64,000 bases of DNA, taken from positions 13,184-77,183 of the forward strand of contig NZ_JBHTKJ010000065.1 of the NCBI RefSeq assembly GCF_042675965.1, in the 5' to 3' direction. This DNA comes from Virgibacillus_R byunsanensis. Its GTDB lineage: Bacteria; Bacillota; Bacilli; Bacillales; Amphibacillaceae. Of the stretch, positions 8,366 to 16,605 are shown piece by piece. The notes beneath the pieces are model-generated. The model was not told the DNA's origin, searched no databases, and was given only the letters and a program-made list of their open reading frames with translations. The position numbers and the translations under genes were made by a program. The stretch's first letter is position 1. Every line of letters starts with the position of its first letter.

Positions 8366-9120
8366 GCTTTCTAACTTTATCCATCACACTTATATTTGTT
8401 ATCATCCCACTTGTCTTGTCCAAAACGTTTAACTTAGGACTTGAGAGGGATACGCTAATCGCAACTATTCGTTCTATTATCCAGTTACTGGCTGTTGGGT
8501 ATATTCTTCAATTTGTATTTGATGCCGAAAATATGATTTATATCGTATTAATGGTGTTATTAATGGTTGGTGCTGCTACACAAAATGCCAGGAAAAAAGG
8601 AGCAACCATTAAAGGAATTACGTGGAAACTCGCAATAACTTTTGTCTTTGTTGAAGTGCTGACACAAAGTATATTACTTGGTTTAACTATCACACCACCA
8701 ACACCACAATATATCATCCCAATTAGTGGCATGGTGATTGGCAATTCGATGGTGCTTGGTATTCTATTTCTAAACCGCTTTACAGCAGAACTGGAATCGC
8801 GTCAGGAAGAAACAGAGTTAATACTTTCATTAGGTGGAACACCAAAACAGGCAATTCACACACAACTAATTACTTCGATACAGGCGAGCACAATTCCAAC
8901 AATCGAAAGCCAAAAAACGATTGGGCTTGTTCAACTCCCAGGTATGATGAGTGGACAAATTATTGCAGGAGCAGATCCAGTACAAGCTGTACTTTTCCAA
9001 TTACTGATTCTCTTTCTCCTCTTAACAACTGCCGTGGTGACAAGTATTATGCTTGGATACTTATCCTATCCATCCCTGTTTAACGATCGCATGCAGCTGT
9101 TGAAAGTGGAAATTAAATAA
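8362..9120 (+). CDS. fetB: ABC exporter permease, FetB (YbbM) family
   Basis: 252 residues with about 7 hydrophobic helices. The conserved block GNSMVLGILFLNRF followed by ELILSLGGTPKQAI and the stretch TIGLVQLPGMMSGQIIAG are typical of the UPF0014/FetB family. It overlaps fetA by four bases and is the last gene of the pair. The 119 bases to the next, convergent, gene hold no clear hairpin. Confidence 0.88.
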   Translation: MSFLTLSITLIFVIIPLVLSKTFNLGLERDTLIATIRSIIQLLAVGYILQFVFDAENMIYIVLMVLLMVGAATQNARKKGATIKGITWKLAITFVFVEVLTQSILLGLTITPPTPQYIIPISGMVIGNSMVLGILFLNRFTAELESRQEETELILSLGGTPKQAIHTQLITSIQASTIPTIESQKTIGLVQLPGMMSGQIIAGADPVQAVLFQLLILFLLLTTAVVTSIMLGYLSYPSLFNDRMQLLKVEIK

Positions 9121-9239
9121 CCTGATGTTATAAGAAGCTTACCAACAATGATTGATAAACCTCTTTATTGAATTTAGATCCTATTCATTATTAACTCTCT
9201 AGAAAGAACTACAATTTTATCTTTCATAAACTGATTAAT

Positions 9240-10919
9240 TTAAATAGAATAAACAACACACTGATATGGTGTTAATAAATTACGTTCTTTATTGGAATTG
9301 TCATTGGTAATCACAATAGATGCTTCTTTAACTACAGATTGAATTCCATAATCCAGTAATTCAACCTCACTATCAGAAAAATTACAAAGAACCACGAACG
9401 TTTCATTTTTTCCTATTCGTTTATATGCAAAAACGTCAGTGTCATTTCGCATAATTAATTCAAATTTACCAGTTGTGATTACATCCTTTTCTTTCCGTAA
9501 TTGAATGAGTCGTTGGTAATAATAATAGATAGAATTCTGATCGGCTAATGCTTCCTTAGCATTAATTTCGGTATATCTAGGGTTAACCCTTATCCATGGC
9601 GTTCCAGTAGTGAACCCCGCATTTTCCGAATCATCCCACTGGACAGGTGTACGGGCATTATCCCTTCCTTTGGCATAAATAGCCCTCATAATTCGTTCAT
9701 GTGACCAACCAAGAGACTTTTTCTCCTTATACATATTAAAAAGTTCTATATCACGATAATCATCAAGGCTGTCAAAGTGAACATTCGTCATCCCTAGCTC
9801 CTCACCTTGGTAAATATAGGGTGTGCCTTGCATCATATGTAAGCATGTTGCTAGCATTTTAGCCGATTTTAGTCGGTACTCCTTGTCATTGCCAAAACGG
9901 GAAACAATACGCGGCTGGTCATGATTGTTCCAATACAAACTATTCCATCCTGTTCCATATAAGGATGTCTGCCATTTTTCAAAGTTCTCCTTTAATTCCA
10001 CTAATTCAAGTGATTTTAGATTCCATTTATCACCGTTTACTCCATCCAAATTCATATGCTCAAATGTGAAGATCATATCAAGCTCTTCATTCGCTGGATT
10101 CGTATAATCTTTGGCATCTTCTGGTGATGCTCCAGGCATTTCCCCAACGGTCATCACATCGTAGTGGGAAATAACCTCACGATTCATTTCCTTTAAAAAC
10201 TCATGGATACGTGGACCATTTACAAAATATGGGCCACTATCACCGTACAGTTGGCCGTCCTCCATGTTACCATCAGGAAAACTGGTATCCTTAGAGATGA
10301 AATTTATAACATCCATTCGGAAACCATCAATTCCTTTGGCCAGCCAAAAATTCATCATATTATATATCTCCGTCCTTAAGTCTGGGTTTTCCCAATTTAA
10401 ATCCGGCTGCTTAGTAGCAAATAAATGGAGGTAATATTGATTAGTTTCTTCGTCAAACTGCCAGGCAGATCCACTAAAAATCGATCCCCAATTAGTTGGT
10501 GGATCACCGTTTTCTTTTCCATCACGCCAAATATAATAATCACGATAAGGATTGTCTCTACTACTTCTCGATTCAACAAACCATTGATGCTCATCAGAAG
10601 TGTGGTTCACTACTAAATCCATTACAAGCTTCATTTTCCTTTTATGCATCTCTTCTAGGAGTTGATCCAAGTCTTCCATTGTTCCATATTGTTTAAAAAT
10701 AGTATTATAGTTTCGTATATCATATCCATTATCTTCTTGTGGGGAATCATATATAGGAGAAAGCCAGATTACATCTATTCCTAGTGTCTTTAAATAATCA
10801 AGCTTTTCAATTATACCTTGAATATCCCCAATTTCATCCCCATTTGTATCCTTGAAGCTTTTTGGATAGATTTGGTAAACAATACTTTTTTTCCACCAAT
10901 CTTTAGTTGTTACTGTCAT
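9240..10919 (-). CDS. malL: Oligo-1,6-glucosidase / alpha-glucosidase (GH13)
   Basis: A cytosolic glycoside hydrolase of 559 residues that releases glucose from isomalto-oligosaccharides. The GH13 regions are all present: DLVVNHTSDEH, GFRMDVINF with the nucleophile Asp near 199, TVGEMPG with the acid Glu near 255, and NHDQPR with the third Asp. The residue after the nucleophile is Val, which in this subfamily goes with alpha-1,6 rather than alpha-1,4 specificity (Thr or Ala there in maltases). I chose the ATG at 10919 because AGGTGA lies 5 bases upstream; an upstream in-frame start 36 bases earlier has no such site. A relic of a GH31 alpha-glucosidase follows upstream. Confidence 0.92.
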   Translation of the reverse strand: MTVTTKDWWKKSIVYQIYPKSFKDTNGDEIGDIQGIIEKLDYLKTLGIDVIWLSPIYDSPQEDNGYDIRNYNTIFKQYGTMEDLDQLLEEMHKRKMKLVMDLVVNHTSDEHQWFVESRSSRDNPYRDYYIWRDGKENGDPPTNWGSIFSGSAWQFDEETNQYYLHLFATKQPDLNWENPDLRTEIYNMMNFWLAKGIDGFRMDVINFISKDTSFPDGNMEDGQLYGDSGPYFVNGPRIHEFLKEMNREVISHYDVMTVGEMPGASPEDAKDYTNPANEELDMIFTFEHMNLDGVNGDKWNLKSLELVELKENFEKWQTSLYGTGWNSLYWNNHDQPRIVSRFGNDKEYRLKSAKMLATCLHMMQGTPYIYQGEELGMTNVHFDSLDDYRDIELFNMYKEKKSLGWSHERIMRAIYAKGRDNARTPVQWDDSENAGFTTGTPWIRVNPRYTEINAKEALADQNSIYYYYQRLIQLRKEKDVITTGKFELIMRNDTDVFAYKRIGKNETFVVLCNFSDSEVELLDYGIQSVVKEASIVITNDNSNKERNLLTPYQCVVYSI

Positions 10920-10999
10920 ATAATCACCTGCTTTTTTGTGTTTAGTTTTATCCAATTGTTTTCACATTCTGTATTGATGTGTATTTTGTATATAAGCCT

Positions 11000-11187
11000 T
11001 CTCTTTTAGTATTCAGTTGTTTTTCCTTATAGATAAACGTTCTAAAACAAAATTGATTGTCTTGATAATTGTAAGAGTAACCATCATCCTCATATAAGTA
11101 TCCTGTCAACGCAACGCCAGACATTCCGAGATTCATAATCATAGGCAGTGACATTTCCAAATGCATTTGATATAGAGAAAAGGACAA
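11000..11187 (-). pseudogene. GH31 alpha-glucosidase relic with large internal deletion
   Basis: One frame joins two parts of a GH31 enzyme that are normally about 200 residues apart: QMHLEMSLPMIMNLGMSG (the conserved region after the catalytic core) runs directly into YLYEDDGYSYNYQDNQFCFR, a C-terminal beta-domain motif (LYEDDG-Y-Y). No start codon context or catalytic Asp motif is present. The relic lies next to malL, where Bacillaceae often keep a GH31 gene. Confidence 0.65.
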
Positions 11188-11217
11188 TGAAAGTTGTACA
11201 TTTTGCTTCCATTGTCC
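11182..11217 (-). terminator. Intrinsic terminator after the DUF302 gene
   Basis: GGACAATG pairs with CATTGTCC, with AAG/CTT extending the stem, followed on the minus strand by TTTTCTC. It lies just after the stop of the gene at 11230. Confidence 0.75.
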
Positions 11218-11229
11218 TTCTTCTCTTAT

Positions 11230-11619
11230 TTACAGTTCAATACTTTTATCCATACAAGTAATTAATCTTTTTTCAATATCCTCTGCTAATTCATTGATTG
11301 ATTCATCGTTTACCATTTGAATTAATGCAGTTGGTCTTGGCATACCAATTTTTGTTTTTCCTTCATCTTCGTAAACAACAATTTTGCACGGAAGGAAATA
11401 CCCAACCATTAAATTCTCTGACAACACACGTTGTGCTTCAACGGGATTGCATACTTCAAGCACAAGATATGGTTGATCAAAATCAAGTCCTTTCTCCTGC
11501 AATTTGTCTTTAATATCAAACTGCCAGAGGACACCAAACTTTTCTTCCTTTAAACTTCCCTCAAGTGATTGAACCGCTTCTTCCATTGTTTTAGTTGTCT
11601 CAACCGTGTAATGAAACAT
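11230..11619 (-). CDS. DUF302 domain protein
   Basis: A 129-residue soluble protein that fits DUF302 throughout: an N-terminal FHYTVETTKTMEEAV, central LEVCNPVEAQRVL and C-terminal IGMPRPTALI. Such proteins often accompany sulfur and copper stress genes, but the biochemical role is not settled. It is the last member of the sulfur operon running leftward from 15150, separated from tauE by a decayed rhodanese gene. AAGGAG is 10 bases before the ATG. Confidence 0.88.
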   Translation of the reverse strand: MFHYTVETTKTMEEAVQSLEGSLKEEKFGVLWQFDIKDKLQEKGLDFDQPYLVLEVCNPVEAQRVLSENLMVGYFLPCKIVVYEDEGKTKIGMPRPTALIQMVNDESINELAEDIEKRLITCMDKSIEL

Positions 11620-11648
11620 AATAAATCAGCTCCTTTTTTAATAGATGA

Positions 11649-12007
11649 TCACTTATATCCAGGCACTCATGCCACCTGGTTTGAAACTTGCTCAAATCAT
11701 TGTTTCTTCAGGATTTTTGATGCTTTCGTACTTCTCATTCCAATTTGGCAAATGACGACTACTTCTTTGTTTTTATCTAGTTATTTAGATTGCTTTGCTA
11801 AATTCGACAGAGGAATATTTTTAAACGGTTTACGGTGATTGGATTTGTATGCACCTGGTGTTCTTACATCTACAACCTGAATACCTTTGTCCTTAAATTT
11901 AGCTTTAGCTTCCTGTGTAGTTATATTCGATACACCTTTAACTGGCAAAAACCGATTAATATATACCCTACTGAAAGAACAATAATAATCTATTGTATAA
12001 TCTCCAT
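11649..12007 (-). pseudogene. Decayed membrane-anchored rhodanese gene
   Basis: An ATG at 12007 with AGGGGG upstream begins MEIIQ, then TAG at codon 6, then a hydrophobic stretch (IIIVLSVGYILI) in the same frame. A shift is needed to reach RFLPVKGVSNITTQEAK and the rhodanese core VVDVRTPGAYKSNH. A TAA interrupts after NLAKQSK; the same frame goes on through the catalytic loop VVVICQIGMRSTKA, then TGA replaces the expected Gly after LKKQ, and another TGA follows. At least one shift and four stops show it is dead. It lies between tauE and the DUF302 gene. Confidence 0.85.
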
Positions 12008-12018
12008 TTAGTTTCCCC

Positions 12019-12801
12019 CTAGAAAAAATCAACCCAAATTTTTATTGCTGTACCTAGTATAAGAATTGCTAAAATCCATTGCAAAATTTTGGTGTTTACT
12101 TTTTGTCCAAGTTTCGCGCCAAGTGGTGATGCTATTAAACTTGCAACAATCATGATAGCTGCCGGAACAAATAATACTTGCCCAGTAAGAACTTTACCTG
12201 TTGTAGCGCCTATAGATGAGATAAATGTAATAGCTAGAGACGTTGCAATCGTCATCCGTGTTGGTATTTTCAATACAATAAGCATGATCGGAACTAAGAT
12301 GAATGCTCCTGCAGCACCTACAATTCCTGCTCCCACTCCAACTACTAATGCTAATATTGCTGCCAGCCATTTTTTAAAGGTAACTTGATCTAATGGAATA
12401 TCATCAAGACCCTTTTTCGGCACAAACATCATAACAGCTGCTATTGTCGCCAGAATTCCATAAATAAAGTTTATCCCACTATCTGACATAAATTGTGAAC
12501 CATATCCACCTACAAAGCTACCAATTAAAATACTTACACCCATATAAAGGATGAGTTTTTTATTTAAATAGCCTCCTTTTCGATATGCCCATACACCTCC
12601 TATAGTTGCAAATAATACTTGAATAGCACTTATACCAGCAACTTCATGAGCAGTAAATGTTGAAAGCCCAAGCATTGCAGGGATGTATAATAACATGGGG
12701 TATTTAATAATGGATCCCCCGATTCCGACCATTCCAGAAACAAAAGAACCGATGAATCCAATTAGAAAGATTGTAATTAGAAAAATAATGCTGTATTCCA
12801 T
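12019..12801 (-). CDS. tauE: TauE/SafE family sulfite or sulfur-anion exporter
   Basis: A membrane protein of 260 residues with about 7-8 hydrophobic helices. GSFVSGMVGIGGSIIKYPML near the N-terminus and GVGAGIVGAAGAFILVPIM in the second half are the paired motifs of the TauE/SafE family. It lies 45 bases after a tusA gene in the persulfide operon, so export of sulfite or thiosulfate produced by the upstream enzymes is the likely role. The substrate is inferred from context. Confidence 0.9.
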   Translation of the reverse strand: MEYSIIFLITIFLIGFIGSFVSGMVGIGGSIIKYPMLLYIPAMLGLSTFTAHEVAGISAIQVLFATIGGVWAYRKGGYLNKKLILYMGVSILIGSFVGGYGSQFMSDSGINFIYGILATIAAVMMFVPKKGLDDIPLDQVTFKKWLAAILALVVGVGAGIVGAAGAFILVPIMLIVLKIPTRMTIATSLAITFISSIGATTGKVLTGQVLFVPAAIMIVASLIASPLGAKLGQKVNTKILQWILAILILGTAIKIWVDFF

Positions 12802-12846
12802 TTTTTCGTTCCCCCTAAATAGAGGGGACCCTATAACGGGTCTCCT

Positions 12847-13074
12847 TTACCCTTTTTTAATCCAGAACTTTAGTACTTCGTTTTCTTCTGTATCTTTTAG
12901 TAATTCATGGCCGCCAGATTTCGCCCAAGCAGCTAGGTCACTTTTTGCACCTTTATCTGTTGCATGAACTTCTAGTATTTCACCTGCATTTATTTCGTTT
13001 ATTGCCTTTTTCGTTTTAACGATCGGCATTGGACATGCCATTCCTTTTGCGTCTAACACTTTTGCTGCTTCCAT
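12847..13074 (-). CDS. TusA-like sulfurtransferase (single domain)
   Basis: 75 residues. The sulfur-carrying cysteine is in GMACPMPIVKTKKA at about residue 14, the CPxP signature of TusA/SirA proteins. It would accept persulfide sulfur from the rhodaneses encoded upstream and pass it on. AAGGAGGAATAAATA precedes the ATG. It resembles the first 75 residues of the fusion protein at 14264, suggesting duplication. Confidence 0.93.
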   Translation of the reverse strand: MEAAKVLDAKGMACPMPIVKTKKAINEINAGEILEVHATDKGAKSDLAAWAKSGGHELLKDTEENEVLKFWIKKG

Positions 13075-13091
13075 TATTTATTCCTCCTTCG

Positions 13092-14222
13092 TTATCCTTG
13101 AACCGCACAACGGTTTGGTCCAGTTTCCATTTCTCTTTTTTTTTCATTTTCAGGGTTGATTTTCCCCATATTTGTTTCGCGTATTTCTTGATATGCATTT
13201 GGTTGTGGTGGAAGGTTTTCGGTTACCATTTTTCTAAATGCATTCTCATCATCTACTTGTAATCCTTCATTTTGGTTATAAAGATTTCCTAAACGTGCTG
13301 AAACACTGCCACCTTCACCTAGTTCTTCTGCAAATGAGTAGTGAGCAGGTAATACCGTTAAATCATCTGACAATTCTTTATAACGACTATACAGCGTGTT
13401 ACGAAGATCTCCTACCCAATCATCTGCTTTTCCTGCTAAGTCCGGACGACCGATTGACTTCACAAATAGAATGTCTCCAGTTAACAAGAACTGATCATCA
13501 ATAATTAATGACGTACTTCCTATCGTGTGTCCAGGTGAATAAATTGGTTGAACGTTAACCGTTGTATTTCCAACGATAATATCATTGCCTTCCTCAAGAG
13601 CTGCATAATCAAAAGTGACTTCATCTGCGTCTTTTGGTGGCAGATGATAGGTTCCACCCACTTTTTCTGCTAACTGACGACCACCAGAAATGTGATCTGC
13701 GTGTAAATGAGTATCAATTAAATGCTTGATTTTTACACCTTTTTCTTCTGCGAAGGTCTCATAATTATCAATCATACGATTCGAGTCCACAATTGCAGCT
13801 TCTCCGTTTGATGCGATAAAGTAAGATAAACAACCTTTACCAAGACGAACAAATTGGTATAGACTTCCACCATCTTTTAAATCACCCAATTTGACGGGTT
13901 CTAGATGTTCACTCCATGCTTTCATTCCACCTTCAAGATCATATACATTGGTGAAACCTTCTTCTTCCATCATTTCAGCGATCATCTGTGAGGAACCACC
14001 TTTTGCACAGACAACTATAATCTCTTGATCTTTATTAAGCTTATCAGCGACGGGATCTATGCCATCTAATAAGTTAAAGTATGGTTCATTGATAACTTCT
14101 ACTTTTCCACCCTCAATTTTCCAATCATCAAATTCATCCGTATTTCGAACATCCAATATGAACGTTTCTTCATGATTCACAACTTTTTTTGCTAATTCCT
14201 TTGTTGTCATCTTTGTTGACAT
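13092..14222 (-). CDS. Rhodanese / metallo-beta-lactamase-fold protein, persulfide dioxygenase-like
   Basis: 376 residues in two parts. Residues 1-110 are a rhodanese domain with active-site loop VVCAKGGSSQM. Residues about 120-330 are a metallo-beta-lactamase fold with metal motif THLHADHISGG, then YSPGHTIGSTS, LTGDILFV and PAHYS, as in ETHE1/CstB-type persulfide dioxygenases that oxidise low-molecular-weight persulfides with oxygen to sulfite or thiosulfate. The domain order (rhodanese first) differs from CstB of Staphylococcus. GGGAAAGGAT precedes the ATG. It sits in the operon between the TusA-rhodanese fusion and tusA. Confidence 0.88.
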   Translation of the reverse strand: MSTKMTTKELAKKVVNHEETFILDVRNTDEFDDWKIEGGKVEVINEPYFNLLDGIDPVADKLNKDQEIIVVCAKGGSSQMIAEMMEEEGFTNVYDLEGGMKAWSEHLEPVKLGDLKDGGSLYQFVRLGKGCLSYFIASNGEAAIVDSNRMIDNYETFAEEKGVKIKHLIDTHLHADHISGGRQLAEKVGGTYHLPPKDADEVTFDYAALEEGNDIIVGNTTVNVQPIYSPGHTIGSTSLIIDDQFLLTGDILFVKSIGRPDLAGKADDWVGDLRNTLYSRYKELSDDLTVLPAHYSFAEELGEGGSVSARLGNLYNQNEGLQVDDENAFRKMVTENLPPQPNAYQEIRETNMGKINPENEKKREMETGPNRCAVQG

Positions 14223-14263
14223 ATCCTTTCCCTCCTAGATTAATAGTTTCGTCCAAGTTTATC

Positions 14264-14836
14264 TTAGTTATTCTTATCAGTTGGACCTTCCCAAGTTGAC
14301 ATACCAGGTACAACATTTTTTACTCCTTTAAACCCTTTTTCAGTCAATTTTTGTGCTGCTAAGTCACTGCGGTTTCCTGTTCTGCAAACCACATGTAGTT
14401 CTTTATCTTTATTAACTTCTTCAAACCTATCCTCTAACTCACCAAGCGGTATATTGATTGCTCCTAGGATATGTCCAAAAGCAAATTCCGCTGGTTCTCG
14501 AACATCCAAAATAGCTATATCTTCTTCACCTTCTAATTTGCTGCGAAGTTCTTCTAAATCAACTACATCCGCGTGTTTAATCTCTTCTTTTGTTTCAGCA
14601 TCACTTGCTTTTCGAATATAATGCTTCAGAACATCGTGTTCTTCAACAGTTCCAAGATATTGATGCCCAGTACTATCTGACCAGGCTTTGATATCTGCAG
14701 TAGACCCTTTATCTGTTGCTTGAACCTCCATCACTTGCCCTGGTGCCAAGTTAGTAATGGCCTTTTTTGTTTTTACAATTGGCATCGGACACGCCAATCC
14801 TTTTGCGTCTAATGTTTCATTTGCCGTAATAGTCAT
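14264..14836 (-). CDS. TusA-rhodanese fusion sulfurtransferase (CstA-like)
   Basis: 190 residues. The first 75 are a TusA domain with GLACPMPIVKTKKA; residues about 90-185 are a rhodanese domain with LDVREPAEFAFGH and the catalytic loop VVCRTGNRSD. Fusing the sulfur donor and carrier in one chain would allow direct persulfide relay. Staphylococcal CstA also combines these two domain types. AGGAGGAG lies upstream of the ATG. It is the second gene of the operon driven from the two operator candidates near 15182-15230. Confidence 0.9.
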   Translation of the reverse strand: MTITANETLDAKGLACPMPIVKTKKAITNLAPGQVMEVQATDKGSTADIKAWSDSTGHQYLGTVEEHDVLKHYIRKASDAETKEEIKHADVVDLEELRSKLEGEEDIAILDVREPAEFAFGHILGAINIPLGELEDRFEEVNKDKELHVVCRTGNRSDLAAQKLTEKGFKGVKNVVPGMSTWEGPTDKNN

Positions 14837-14850
14837 GTTAACTCCTCCTC

Positions 14851-15150
14851 TTATTTCTCTACTTTATCTTCCCAATCCAACATACCGCCGGCCATGTTCG
14901 TGACATCATAACCTTGTTCACTTAAAAATGAACAGGCATTACCACTTCTGCCACCAGAACGGCACACCATGAAATGATGCTTTTCTTTATCAATTTCATT
15001 TAAGCGTTCTGGTATTTGGCCTAACGGTATATGTTTGGCACCAGGAATTTTCCCTTGTGCAACTTCTTCATCTTCTCGCACGTCAATAATGCTTACATTC
15101 TCACTATCTTTTAATTTACTTGCTAAGTCTTTCGCTGTAATTTCCTTCAT
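14851..15150 (-). CDS. Single-domain rhodanese
   Basis: 99 residues, one rhodanese domain: SIIDVREDEEVAQGKIPGA, then the active-site loop FMVCRSGGRSGNA with the catalytic cysteine. It lacks any signal peptide. It is the first gene of the leftward operon rhodanese / TusA-rhodanese / persulfide dioxygenase / TusA / TauE / DUF302, and two CstR-type operator candidates lie within 80 bases upstream of its ATG. Confidence 0.92.
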   Translation of the reverse strand: MKEITAKDLASKLKDSENVSIIDVREDEEVAQGKIPGAKHIPLGQIPERLNEIDKEKHHFMVCRSGGRSGNACSFLSEQGYDVTNMAGGMLDWEDKVEK

Positions 15151-15181
15151 GATTTTCCCTCCAAATTATGATTCCTTTTAT

Positions 15182-15197
15182 ATTCCCCTATTGGTAT
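15182..15197. promoter_or_regulatory. Candidate CstR operator (ATTCCCCTATTGGTAT)
   Basis: An imperfect palindrome of the form ATNCC-N6-GGTAT, in the leader of the rhodanese operon and 17 bases from a better copy. It fits the set of five similar sites around the cstR gene. Confidence 0.55.
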
Positions 15198-15214
15198 TTA
15201 GTTATGATCTCCAT

Positions 15215-15230
15215 ATACCTATATGGGTAT
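15215..15230. promoter_or_regulatory. Candidate CstR operator (ATACCTATATGGGTAT)
   Basis: A near-perfect palindrome with ATACC and GGGTAT half sites, typical in shape of CsoR-family operators (C/G runs flanked by A/T). It lies between dsrE and the rhodanese gene at 15150. Confidence 0.75.
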
Positions 15231-15247
15231 TATAATTACTAAAAAAA

Positions 15248-15727
15248 TTAGATGAATAAGTTCACATTACCATCTTCAGCATCACCAATATATGCTGCAA
15301 CGCCACCATATTCTATTTTCTCAAGTAATTCGTCTTTTTGAAGTCCTAGTAAATCCATTGTCATGGTACATGCAATTAGCTTAACATCCTGTTCCTGTGC
15401 CATTTCAACTAGTTGTGGTAAAGGCATTGCATTATGTTTTTTCATAACATTTTTAATCATTTTTTGCCCCATACCTAAATAATTCATTTTGGAAAGACCC
15501 ATCTTATCTGCGCCTCTAGGCATCATTTTCCCAAACATCTTTTCCATTAAACCTTTTTTAACGTCAACTTGATTTTCGTTACGAAGCGCGTTTAATCCCC
15601 AAAACGTGTGGAATATGGTTACTTCGTGATCATAAGCAGCAGCACCATTAGCAATAATATATGCTGCCATTGCTTTATCATAATCCCCACTGAATAATAC
15701 GATGGTTGTTTTCTTTTGATCAGACAT
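15248..15727 (-). CDS. DsrE/DrsE-like sulfur carrier protein
   Basis: 159 residues. The start SDQKKTTIVLFSGDYDKAMAAYIIANGAAAYDHEV and the conserved cysteine in VKLIACTMTMDLLG mark the DsrE/DsrF/DrsH superfamily, sulfur carriers of the persulfide relay. AAAGGAGAAATGTTAA precedes the ATG. Its own operator candidate lies 42 bases upstream (15769), and operators of the next operon lie after its stop, so it is probably a separate unit in the CstR regulon. Confidence 0.87.
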   Translation of the reverse strand: MSDQKKTTIVLFSGDYDKAMAAYIIANGAAAYDHEVTIFHTFWGLNALRNENQVDVKKGLMEKMFGKMMPRGADKMGLSKMNYLGMGQKMIKNVMKKHNAMPLPQLVEMAQEQDVKLIACTMTMDLLGLQKDELLEKIEYGGVAAYIGDAEDGNVNLFI

Positions 15728-15768
15728 TTAACATTTCTCCTTTTTACTAGTTAAGTTTAAAAATACAT

Positions 15769-15784
15769 ATACCTGTACGGGTAT
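15769..15784. promoter_or_regulatory. Candidate CstR operator (ATACCTGTACGGGTAT)
   Basis: ATACC/GGGTAT palindrome 42 bases upstream of the dsrE-like start. It matches the site at 15215 in both half sites. Confidence 0.75.
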
Positions 15785-15796
15785 TGAAATTAACAT

Positions 15797-15830
15797 AAAA
15801 AATAGGGTTAATGATACTGCTTAACCCTTT
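15797..15830. terminator. Intrinsic terminator after cstR
   Basis: GGGTTAA/TTAACCC stem with a 9-base loop, flanked by an A-run on the left and a T-run on the right, so it could work in both directions. On the minus strand it follows the end of cstR. Confidence 0.8.
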
Positions 15831-15872
15831 TTTCATACTAAAAGATTAAAAATGAATTGTCAACCTCATCCA

Positions 15873-16136
15873 TTATCTACTTTTAACAAGCAAATTAACT
15901 GCTTCTTTAATCAGGTCTTCAGAGCTTTCCCCTTCTACCTTTTCTTCACGAATGCATTGCTCAAGATTAGTGCTAACAACTAATGCAGCAGCGCGATCAA
16001 TAGCACTTCTAACAGCTGACATTTGCGTCACAACATCCCGACAATCTTTTTCTTCTTCCATCATTTTTAATAATCCTCTAACTTGTCCTTCGATACGTTT
16101 CATTCTATTTTTCATTTGGTCGTCGTATTTCATCAT
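15873..16136 (-). CDS. cstR: CsoR-family persulfide-sensing repressor (CstR)
   Basis: An 87-residue all-helical DNA-binding repressor. The N-terminus NRMKRIEGQVRGLLKMMEE is the CsoR/RcnR DNA-binding helix. Copper sensors of this family use Cys, His and Cys; here the cysteines are at 32 and 61, but the His four residues before the second Cys is replaced by Asn (TNLEQC). That pattern is the one known for CstR, which senses persulfides and sulfite rather than copper. I chose the ATG at 16136, 8 bases after AGGAG; an in-frame GTG three codons earlier overlaps that site. Its neighbours are all persulfide genes with matching operators. Confidence 0.9.
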   Translation of the reverse strand: MMKYDDQMKNRMKRIEGQVRGLLKMMEEEKDCRDVVTQMSAVRSAIDRAAALVVSTNLEQCIREEKVEGESSEDLIKEAVNLLVKSR

Positions 16137-16153
16137 GAACGTCACTCCTTTCG

Positions 16154-16498
16154 TTAATCTTTTGAAAGACAGTACCCTACTACACGTCTACCTTTATTCC
16201 GTAAGATTCTAGCACTTAGATTTTTCCCAACATTATCGGATGTGATGACAACAATATTCTTATCGGTTGGTATATCACTAAAATATCTATTTAAATAAGG
16301 TAGCGGAATGCAATAAGCATTATTTATGGTGTCTCGACACGACGTTTGGTAATCTCTAGTATCGACTATAGCTACATTATCCTCTTTAGGATATGATACA
16401 TAATTTAAGTCCATTTTGCCAATACCCAAAACTGGCATGTATCGTTTATAGAGAAAAAACAAGGAAAACGTTAGTAATATTAATATGATAATAATCAT
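16154..16498 (-). CDS. Membrane-anchored rhodanese-like protein lacking the catalytic cysteine
   Basis: 114 residues. One N-terminal membrane helix (MIIIILILLTFSLFFLY) is followed by a rhodanese-like domain with VAIVDTRDYQTSCRD. At the active-site loop, where relatives have VVxCxxGxxS, this protein reads VVITSDNVGKNLS, so the catalytic Cys is missing. It is probably a binding or regulatory variant. The ATG at 16498 is preferred because GAAAGGGG lies upstream. It is just upstream of cstR (17 bases), so cstR may be expressed from its promoter at 16541. Confidence 0.75.
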   Translation of the reverse strand: MIIIILILLTFSLFFLYKRYMPVLGIGKMDLNYVSYPKEDNVAIVDTRDYQTSCRDTINNAYCIPLPYLNRYFSDIPTDKNIVVITSDNVGKNLSARILRNKGRRVVGYCLSKD

Positions 16499-16540
16499 TG
16501 CTTTTCCCCTTTCAATATTTTTCAAAGCATTTTCAATAAT

Positions 16541-16556
16541 ATACCCTCATAGGTAT
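16541..16556. promoter_or_regulatory. Candidate CstR operator (ATACCCTCATAGGTAT)
   Basis: ATACCC/GGTAT palindrome 43 bases upstream of the membrane rhodanese-like gene that precedes cstR; suggests autoregulation of cstR. Confidence 0.75.
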
Positions 16557-16605
16557 TTTGTCAACTGTGATTTTTATCACATCTTTTTTCAAAAAAACCT
16601 TTAGT

